Of a stretch of DNA of 33,995 nucleotides, positions 27,830 through 33,995 are shown in pieces. Location of the stretch: NCBI RefSeq assembly GCF_000003815.2, contig NC_049993.1:21054223-21088217 (forward strand), read 5' to 3'. The notes below the pieces were generated by a model. It saw only the letters and a program-made list of their open reading frames with translations. It was not told the origin of the DNA and did not search any database. Position 1 is the stretch's first letter. Each line of letters opens with the position of its first letter. The translations under genes and the position numbers were made by a program. This DNA is from Branchiostoma floridae (taxonomy: Eukaryota > Chordata > Leptocardii > Amphioxiformes > Branchiostomatidae).

Positions 27830-27976
27830 CGGCCATTGCCCCGTTGTAGGAATACATGAATCATGTACTATGTAAAAGAAAGAAAGAAAGCAAAGATAGT
27901 CTTGGACCAGTTAAGCTCACTTAAGGGCTAGTCTTCCACTTGTAGTGACAGAGAAGACAGACGTTATGTACAGTAT

Positions 27977-28213
27977 CTACAGGTTCATTGTACCGAGGCC
28001 CCTTCTACAAGCACAATTTGCAGTGGACCACAGCTTCATGTAATGTCCTTTCCAGTAGCGTGCATGTCGGGTGAGCGACTCATCTCTAAACGACGACTCC
28101 AGTTTCTGCGATAAGGCTGCTAACCATTGAAGTATTGCATGCTGCTGTTCACTGTGATATCGGCGTGCATATAATCTGCCAATTTCATGACTAGTGGCAG
28201 GAAAGCTTTGCAA
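27977..28213 (-). pseudogene. Possible mobile-element coding remnant
   Basis: A 78-codon frame reads, among others, HAILQWLAALSQKLESSF and DESLTRHARYWKGHYMKLW. The RHARYW segment can also be read on the minus strand at 1833-1860, where the DNA is about 90% identical, so this segment is dispersed. It lies between hammerhead-like motifs 1 and 2. I do not recognise a domain. Confidence 0.3.
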
Positions 28214-28305
28214 GATGATCTGATTTCAAATACATATTCAACCGGTTTTTGTAGTTAGATGTCGTACGTTGAATTCTTTCTGCCAGTTCATTCTAGATAG
28301 TGACA

Positions 28306-28339
28306 CTGAAGAAGAGTGGTGGATGTCACTCGAAACGTC
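28306..28339 (+). ncRNA. Hammerhead-ribozyme-like motif 2
   Basis: CTGAAGA (28306-28312), A, GAGTG, 8-nt loop, CACTC (perfect 5-bp stem II), then GAAACGTC (28332-28339). The core words CUGAAGA and GAAACGUC match the minimal hammerheads reported in Penelope-like elements, where the self-complementary ACGU allows dimeric cleavage. The flanks (GTGACA upstream, CGGAAG downstream) do not form stem I, so this copy is probably inactive. Confidence 0.45.
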
Positions 28340-28574
28340 CGGAAGTAAATCTCCATTTTCATCTAGTTGTAGAGATGGAATTGTGTTTGAATATGCTTTC
28401 AGATACATTACTATTTTGTACCATCCTCTTTGAATCACAAGTGCTTGTCTTATGTTAACCTACAAAGGTATTGCAAGTAGGGGAAAAAAACTACAGCGTG
28501 TCGCGGCCTAAGCGTGGTACGAATGCTCGCCGGTACGATTATGTTCCAGTTTCGTACCCAGCTTCTGTCATAGC

Positions 28575-28601
28575 CTGTGACGTAGTCCGATAAAATCGAA
28601 A
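28575..28601 (+). ncRNA. Hammerhead-like motif 3 (weak)
   Basis: CTGTGACGTAGTCCGAT, then AAA, then ATCGAAAC: a CGAT/ATCG stem leads into GAAAC. The CUGANGA core is damaged (CTGTGACG). It resembles Penelope-linked hammerhead remnants only loosely. Confidence 0.2.
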
Positions 28602-28734
28602 CATTCATCGTGTCGACTGTGTAATATGTGCAATATGAAAACGATTTGAAGCAATACATGTGTTTTTGATAGATACTTTTCTGCCGTCTATCGCTCGAAT
28701 GGGCTTTTACTGATCGGTTTAGTGCTAGGATTTC

Positions 28735-29310
28735 CCCCAAGACACTTTAATTAGCGGGGAACATGCAGTACATACCTGCGCATGGCTTCGAATTTGTGTT
28801 ACCGGCTAAGTGCGATATGTTTGATGTAAATAATCGGGAATAATCGACGTTTCCGTACATTTCCGATGGTCAGTTATCCCCAGAGCGTTCTGATTAGTAC
28901 GTTACTACATTATCAACGGCTACGTACAACATGTGATGCCGGTAAATAATGCACTTGTTTTTTACACTCTTCTTATCCTTCCTTGTCTACGTACATTTCT
29001 AACGGTCAGTTTCCCCCAAGGGAGCCTCCATTAGTGAGATTCCTACATTTCCAACCCATATGGCGCTCCGGAGCTTTGTCAACAGCTACAATGTGCGCAA
29101 TGTTTACAAAACGTCACAGCAGTAAAAAAAATCAGAAATACACTTCATTTGTAATTTTTTATCTTCCAATTGCTTCCGTATATTTCTAACGTTTGTTCTT
29201 GTTGCCTGTTCCTCTCGGGTTTCATTTGTTTTTAATTTGCGAAGCTGAATAAATAAATAGATAAAATAGCGGTCACTTTTCCCCAGGGCGTCTTGATTAC
29301 TAGGATTCCT
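28735..29310 (+). repeat. ~134-bp satellite, about 4 copies, interrupted
   Basis: The words GGTCAGTTATCCCCAGAGCG (28869), GGTCAGTTTCCCCCAAGG (29003) and GGTCACTTTTCCCCAGGGCG (29272) recur at about 134 bp and twice that, and CCCCCAAGACACTTTAATTAG begins near 28735. Each has CGTACATTTC(C/T) upstream and a GATTAGTA/TACTAGGATTCCT-type block downstream. An A-rich mobile-element tail at 29215-29268 splits the last unit. Confidence 0.7.
29215..29268 (+). mobile_element. Short retroelement tail
   Basis: TTTGCGAAGCTGAATAAATAA followed by (AAAT/GATA)n looks like the 3' tail of a LINE or SINE, inserted in the satellite. No body is identifiable. Confidence 0.3.
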
Positions 29311-29329
29311 GCATTACCACTCCGAGCGG

Positions 29330-29640
29330 CGCTCCCAATTTGCGCGGGCGGGCGGTGCGCGCTGAGCGGCCGATCAGTGTGCAGCTCACGGCCCGGTGCG
29401 GGGGTGGTACGCGGTGAGCGACCCATCAGCGTGCAGCGCACGGCGCGGTAAGCGGGTGCTTAGCGTTCCCCTCACGGCCGGCGCGCGGCAAGCGGCGCGG
29501 TGGGTTCCCGAGCACGCGCGGCGCACGCGGACTCCATGCCTGACAATTCCCGTGCGGGGCCTGATAGCGGCAGGGCTGATCAGGCATGCGTGGTGGGTAA
29601 CACGCGCTGCCGCTCATCACTGACAAATAGGTGCGCTGCA
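29330..29640. promoter_or_regulatory. CpG-island-like block with a 52-bp duplication
   Basis: Very high CpG density over about 300 bp. GAGCGGCCGATCAGTGTGCAG and GAGCGACCCATCAGCGTGCAG begin 52 bp apart, showing an internal duplication. CAGGCATG appears near 29581, with ATGCCTGACA (29537-29546) nearby. Frames of 69-151 codons in several registers reflect GC content. A promoter role is inferred. Confidence 0.35.
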
Positions 29641-29659
29641 TTTTCAGAAGCAAAAGAGA

Positions 29660-30680
29660 AAGAAAAATACAAAAACAAGCTCGCTGCCTCTTGTGTAGTT
29701 ATCTCACTGACGGTCCTCTTAAGAGGACTACAACCCGTCAGCTTCCATTCGCACTTATTTGTTTTAGTGCCCATTTCGCGCCAGCAAAACACAAACTCGC
29801 CCCCTCAAACACCCACCGCCACCCAATCCCCCCTCCTGCGTAGCCTACAGTCACCTAAACATAATTACGGCCTTCCAGGTCCAATTCGCAGAACTGCCAC
29901 TTATTTTAGCGCCCATTTCGTTAAAGCAACGCCTATGAAAGAAGGCAAAAGATAAAAGAAAAGCAAAAGACAAACTCGCTTCCCCCTCGTATAACCTTCA
30001 GTCGTCAAAATGCGATTACGGCCTGTCAAATTCGATTCGTGCAACTGTCACTTATTTGCTTTAGTGCCCATTTCGTGCAAACAACGCCGATAAAAAAGAT
30101 AAGAAAAGCAAAACACAAACTCGCGTCCCCCCAAAGTAGCCTTCAGTCGTCGAAAAATGATTACGGGCTGCCAAGTCCAATACGTACAACTGTCACTTAT
30201 TTGTTTTAGTACCTATTTCGTGCCAGCAACATCGATTACAGAAGGTAAAAGAAAAAGAAAAGAAAAGCACCAACCCACTTCCCCCTCGTATAGCCTTCGG
30301 TCCTCTAAATGCGATTACGGGCTGCCAGGTCCGATTCTTACAACTGTCACTTATTTGCTCTAGTACCCATTTCGTGCAAACAACGCCGATAAAAAGATAA
30401 GAAAAGCAAAGCACAAACTCGCTTCCCCCCTGTGTAGCCTTCAGTCGTCGAAACGTGATTACGGCCTGCTTGGTCTAATTCGCACAACTGTCAATTATTT
30501 GTTTTAGTACCGATTTCGTGCCAGCAACATCGATGACAGAAGGTAAAAGAAAAACAAAAGCAAAGCACAAACCCACTTCCCCCCTCTGTAGCCTTCAGTC
30601 GTCGAAACACGATTACGGCCTGCCAGGTCCGATTCGCACATCCGTCACTTTTTTGTTTTATTCCCGATCTCGTGGCACGC
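29660..30680 (+). repeat. Satellite with alternating ~145/155-bp monomers
   Basis: The landmark CCCATTTCG or a one- or two-base variant occurs at 29770, 29912, 30067, 30212, 30366, 30510 and 30663, giving spacings 142, 155, 145, 154, 144 and 153. Monomers alternate: one type carries ACATCGAT.ACAGAAGGTAAAAG, the other CAACGCCGATAAAAAGATAAG. The true unit is therefore a ~299-bp dimer. All share ACAAACTCGCTTCCCCC, GTAGCCTTCAGTCGTC and GATTACGGCCTGCCAGGTCC. Lys-rich frames are repeat artefacts. Confidence 0.9.
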
Positions 30681-30714
30681 ACGCGCTCTGGGTGCCCGGT
30701 CCGGAGTGGACCAT

Positions 30715-30960
30715 TACTTCCCGGTTATCTCCGTCGGTTCGGGCGGCGCGGAGCGGAGCGGACTCCATCAGGCTTAATGCGGAGTTATAAAAACTCGCAG
30801 CGGAGCCCTGCTCTCAACCGGAGGCGCTCGTAAAAACCGCGCAGCGGAGAAAAGCGTCCAGCCGGAGCGGAGAGCAGCGTTCAACTAGAGCGGAGAGTAG
30901 CGCCGAACTGGAGCGGAAAATCAGGGGAGAACCGGAGCGGATGTGACAAGAAAGTTTTGG
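30715..30960 (+). promoter_or_regulatory. TATA-type promoter candidate with GAGCGG-rich leader
   Basis: TATAAAAA at 30786-30793 sits inside GAGTT-ATAAA-AACTC and is preceded by a GC-rich block (GGCGGCGCGGAGCGGAGCGG). Downstream come six or more irregular repeats of a GGAGCGGA or GAGCGGAGAG word. No clear ORF starts downstream: the 161-codon frame at 30943 runs into a minisatellite. Confidence 0.3.
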
Positions 30961-31239
30961 GAAAGAGGACTACGTCTGTCGGTGTGCATGCGTGATTGTG
31001 TGTGCGTACGTGCGTGCGGTCATGTGGATCCATCAGCATCCAACCGTCGTCTGAACATCAGAAGAACACGGGATGGTAATTTGCCTAATATCCCGCGGTG
31101 GCGAGCGGTGTACGGGGCCATCCGGACGTCGCTGTGTGTCATATCGGTCGCGACGGCCTTTCTGGGAAGAGATGTCGGACACAGGTCTACATGTACAGGT
31201 CTAGGCATTCAGCTGCCGACTGCGCTGAAGGAAGGCGAA

Positions 31240-31842
31240 TCAGTACCACGGACAGTACCCCCTCCGGCCAATCAGTACCACCGACAGTACCCCCTCTGCA
31301 AGTCAGTACCACGGACAATAGCCCTCTGGCTAGTCAGTACCACGGAATGTACCACCCGCAAGTCAGTACCACGGACAGTACCCCTCTGGCTAGTCAGTAC
31401 CACGGACACTACCCCCCCCTCTGGCTAGTCAGTCCCAAAGCCCCTAGCTAGTCAGTACCACGGACAGTACCCCTCCGGCTAGTCAGTACCACGGACAGTA
31501 CCCCCCTGCTAATCAGTACCACGGACAGTACCCCCCTCTGCTAGTCAGTGCCACGGACAGTACCCCCTCCGGCTAGTCAGTACCACGGACAGTGCCCCCT
31601 CGGCTAGTCAGTGCCACGGACAGTGCCCCCTCGGCTAGTCAGTGCCACGGACAGTACCCCCTCCGACTAGTCAGTACCGCGGACAGTACCCCCTCCGGCT
31701 AGTCAGTACCACGGACAGTACCCCCTCCGGCCCCCTAGTTAGTACCACGGAAATTATACCCTCCGGCTAGTCAGTACCACGGAAATTATACCCTCCGGCT
31801 AGTCAGTACCAGGGACAGTAAGCCCTCCGGCTAGTCAGTAGC
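31240..31842 (+). repeat. 32-bp minisatellite, about 19 units
   Basis: The unit is CAGTACCACGGACAGTACCC, then CCTCCGGCTAGT. Unit length varies from about 24 to 34 bp because of the C-run and deletions in the CGGCT segment. Variants such as GTGCCACGG and GGAAATTATACC occur in neighbouring pairs, indicating local duplication. The frames at 30943 and 31098 that enter it are not genes. Confidence 0.95.
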
Positions 31843-32370
31843 TTAACAATTTGTTAGCTTAACTGCCCGAAGCGTGAGTTGGTGCATGTACTGTATCAGT
31901 AACAAGCGCAACACTCTGCTCCACCACCCAGCCTCTAGCAGAACCACTGAACCCCTAGCAGTCCACCCAGCGTTAGGCTGGGTTTTCCCGACTGTGAACA
32001 ACCGTGCCCTTCGGTAGTGTTGACCGTAACGTCCCCGACCGTACCAGTCATAACATCCGGCGGGGGTAGGCTTGAGTGTTTCCGAAGGCCCCCTGCCATA
32101 CTGCCCGGCGGTAGGCTTGAGCGTCCCCGATCGTTTACCTCCGCACGGCCCGGCGGGGCTAGGCTGGTTCCCTGCCCGGCTTGGCTGGTTCCCGGCCCGG
32201 TACGATGGATGCGGAGAATGACTCGGACGTGCGGCGCTTCCCCCTCCCATGAGACCGCCAGATCACGTCACAAGCGGGGAACTCAGCCTCGCTACGCGCC
32301 ATCTATATTCATGACACCGAGCGCCAATTTATCTGCCATTTGCATCTTAATATGACTTTTTGCCGATTAA
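31843..32370. other. GC-rich flank, short duplications, no gene seen
   Basis: GTAGGCTTGAG(T/C)GT occurs at about 32066 and 32111, with CGGCGG before each, a ~45-50-bp duplication. TAGGCTGGTTCCCTGCCCGG and TTGGCTGGTTCCCGGCCCGG follow each other at 32160-32200. The 135-codon minus-strand frame is Pro/Gly/Arg-rich and unrecognised. It may be the upstream part of the promoter region at 32.4 kb. Confidence 0.35.
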
Positions 32371-32386
32371 ATGGTCGGTGGATTCA

Positions 32387-32440
32387 TTATTGGACAGGGT
32401 ATAAATGCAGAGAGCTCGCCCCGGACTCGCCCCATTTCCG
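32387..32440 (+). promoter_or_regulatory. Core promoter candidate (TATA plus initiator)
   Basis: TATAAAT at 32400-32406 lies about 34 bp before CCATTTC (A at 32434), which fits the initiator consensus YYANWYY. An inverted CCAAT core (ATTGG, 32389-32393) is immediately upstream. The downstream sequence is CpG-rich and leads to an ATG exon ending in a consensus donor, which makes this the best-supported promoter here. The exact start site is inferred. Confidence 0.45.
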
Positions 32441-32742
32441 ACAGGCGGGGAGGACAGGCTGCACGGGTCGGGGCAGCCTTGCACGGGCTTGTACCGGGAC
32501 ACGCACGGAAGCTCGGCGGGGAGGGTGCGCACCCTGCCCCGAGCACTTGGAGTAGGATTTACGGTAGTGTTGGCGGAAGCTAAGGAGATGTGTAGCATAT
32601 GTCATCACCACTGGTTACCGAGTCCAGCCTGCCTTTCCTTTGGACGAGATGTTGCCACTACACCTCATCCATGACCCGTGCCGTTTGCCCTGATGTAGGG
32701 ACACAACACTGCGGAGCCACACAGCGAGCCTCCCGGAGAGAC

Positions 32743-32771
32743 ATGGCCCTCCCTCCGCCCGGCACGTCCAG
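32743..32771 (+). CDS. Probable first coding exon (5' end of an unidentified gene)
   Basis: The ATG at 32743 has G at -3 and G at +4 (GACATGG), a strong Kozak context. It opens a short frame reading MALPPPGTS plus two bases (phase 2), ending at CCAG|GTAAGC (donor GT at 32772-32773). The exon would start near 32434, giving a ~309-bp 5' UTR that contains several upstream ATGs; one at 32588 opens a 28-codon upstream frame ending at 32674. Downstream (32772-33660) no frame stays open, as expected for an intron. The next exon would lie beyond this window, so the gene cannot be named. The start codon is the less certain part; the donor is clear. Confidence 0.4.
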
Positions 32772-32795
32772 GTAAGCCGCTTGATCCAGTCCGCC

Positions 32796-32812
32796 TAATC
32801 CCCGGCTAATCC
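32796..32812 (+). promoter_or_regulatory. Paired TAATCC homeodomain sites
   Basis: TAATCC at 32796 and 32807, 11 bp apart, followed by ATTAATCA. TAATCC is the K50 (Otx/Pitx/Goosecoid) core. They lie just inside the putative first intron. Confidence 0.35.
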
Positions 32813-32849
32813 CTCATTAATCACCGCACCGTGCTCGCACAGCCTGCGG

Positions 32850-33660
32850 CGCGACAGCCCGAGGTGACCCGTAAAATATCGTCTGTCCGTCCGCTTAGCC
32901 AAGGGCACGGCGGCAAGCCCGGTGGCCGTTATTGTATTTCGGCTCAAACCGCTGGCAAACCGTCTGTACAGGGGGTCTGTTTATGGGGGTCTGTGTAGGG
33001 GGGTCTTAGCGAAACATTGAAGGGAGTGGTGGGATATATATATGGCCTCAATCGGTCACAATTGACCATGGTAAACCCTAATTCACATGAGCCCTGCAGC
33101 ATCGGCCATGGCTAAACAGCACTATCGGAGAATGACAGTCTCTGACGCATAGGGCACATCCGCAATCTGACTCAGGTCTGTAGCTAGGTTCTTTCCTGAG
33201 GAAACGAAGGGGAAACGGGGAAAACGTTGACCGTAATTGATTCACTTGTAGCACATCCGTGGAAGGGAGGGGTGGCCGAATCAACAAGCAGATGGTAGGA
33301 GGGAATATTGTGACGTTGTTGCCTGTCCCGGGTACACGCAGCATTCTCCAAACAGGGTAGTAAGGAAATGGTTTGACTTTCTCTCCCAACTTCTGCATGA
33401 AGCGTCATAACCTGGGCGCGCGTTGTTTATTCGTTTCTTGTTTGCATTTTCTTAAAAGGTAAATATTGGCGTGTCAAAGTCCTTTCTACGAAACTGGGGT
33501 GTCACTAAAAGAGATCAGCATATGGATGAGGCAGTTTCTGTACGTTTTCATGACAGCTACTCATCCCAACTGGAACCCTTATACTTCTGCTCTACATCAG
33601 TACGCAGTCCTTACAATTTTAGATGCATCATTTCATGATATCGGAACCTGATTTATTCTT
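32850..33660. other. Putative intron; nothing else recognised
   Basis: CpG density falls from left to right. Open frames of 61-106 codons are present but have no recognised domain. A TATATATATGG stretch lies near 33035. Confidence 0.35.
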
Positions 33661-33667
33661 TTTTAAA

Positions 33668-33745
33668 GTAGCACGATTGGTAGCAGCCCCACAGTTGCGC
33701 TCCTGGTTCCAATTTGTCGGCAACTCTGGTTCGAATTTGGTTCGA
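33668..33745 (+). mobile_element. tRNA-derived SINE, family 2, copy 3
   Basis: GTAGCACGATTGGTAGCAGC, CACAGTTGCGCTCCTGGTTC and AATTTGTCGGCAACTCTGG, then GGTTCGAATTT (B-box, 33728-33738). Same order as 8688-8774 and the minus strand of 24301-24400. The body beyond the head is not clearly alignable. Confidence 0.65.
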
Positions 33746-33915
33746 AAGGTATCCTGGTTGGGACTGCATTCGTTTTTCACAATGCCAATGGACTTAAAAT
33801 TGCATGTAGTTCGAGCACGTTACAACAGCCTGATCACTCAGCTGGATACATTCATGGCTGTACTACAAACTGAATTAACGCCCCGTTTACAAATCAAGAA
33901 TTTAGCTCGGCCGAG

Positions 33916-33995
33916 TTGTCAGCGAGCTCTAAATTACGAGGAGGCATGAACCTGAGCCTACGAACAAATGGCAGGGTTCTTCGTCGGCATCAGGT
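33916..33995 (+). mobile_element. MITE A, copy 2, cut by the window end
   Basis: GCGAGCTCTAAATTACGAGG, AGGCATGA and CTTCGTCGGCA match 1158-1227 of copy 1 at nearly the same spacing (55 versus 56 bp). The left terminus is replaced by other sequence (GCTCGGCCGAGTTGTCA), so this copy is 5' truncated or diverged. The right half lies beyond the window. Confidence 0.75.

Noticed and set aside
30943-31451. 161- and 117-codon frames after the TATA-like element
   Set aside because: Both run into the 32-bp minisatellite, and the Thr/Pro/Ser-rich ends are repeat translation.

Overview
This is an animal (metazoan) nuclear genomic window with no intact, recognisable protein-coding gene. Coding density is near zero. 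The sequence has tRNA-derived SINEs, decayed non-LTR retrotransposon ends, inverted-repeat MITEs, many mini- and satellite arrays, consensus GT splice donors, TATA elements and one assembly gap (17775-18445). Several repeat modules resemble what I remember of amphioxus (Branchiostoma) intergenic DNA: the element ending in a GATCTGCTTGGAGATTA-like motif, the ATCGTACGACGATCG-type terminal repeat, and the AGGTCCCGTGTTTGAGGAGA SINE module. The organism call is therefore 'cephalochordate, probable', an inference from memory and not a database result.

Layout. 0-3.7 kb: a foldback repeat, a 40-bp G-rich minisatellite, three inverted-repeat elements placed end to end (1112-1720), a LINE tail and a 360-bp tandem duplication. 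4-8.4 kb: two SINEs on the minus strand, alternating with CpG-rich or homeodomain-site-rich unique stretches that look regulatory. 8.4-13.2 kb: a purine microsatellite, a SINE, a ~170-bp satellite, a second copy of the third MITE, and a 61-bp satellite with a conserved hairpin that begins at the end of a SINE module. 13.6-17.5 kb: possible immune-type enhancer sites (IRF/STAT), a perfect 16-bp stem carrying TAATCC sites, a LINE end inside an old duplication, and a ~50-bp minisatellite. 17.5-18.9 kb: an AGGTCA-rich minisatellite running into the gap, then a 30-bp minisatellite that is open in several frames. 19-23 kb: regulatory-looking unique DNA, a SINE, and a candidate exon with a perfect CAG|GTAAGT donor. 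23-31.9 kb: a reverse-transcriptase C-terminal remnant, several satellites (one with alternating ~145/155-bp monomers), hammerhead-ribozyme-like motifs of the kind carried by Penelope-like elements, and a 32-bp minisatellite. 32.3-33.4 kb: the most gene-like feature, a TATA box, an initiator-like site, a CpG-rich leader and a short ATG exon ending in a consensus donor, followed by apparent intron. The window ends inside a second copy of the first MITE.

The window therefore reads as repeat-rich intergenic and regulatory DNA, with one probable gene start near its right end on the + strand. Most long open frames arise from tandem repeats or GC-rich DNA and are not annotated as genes.
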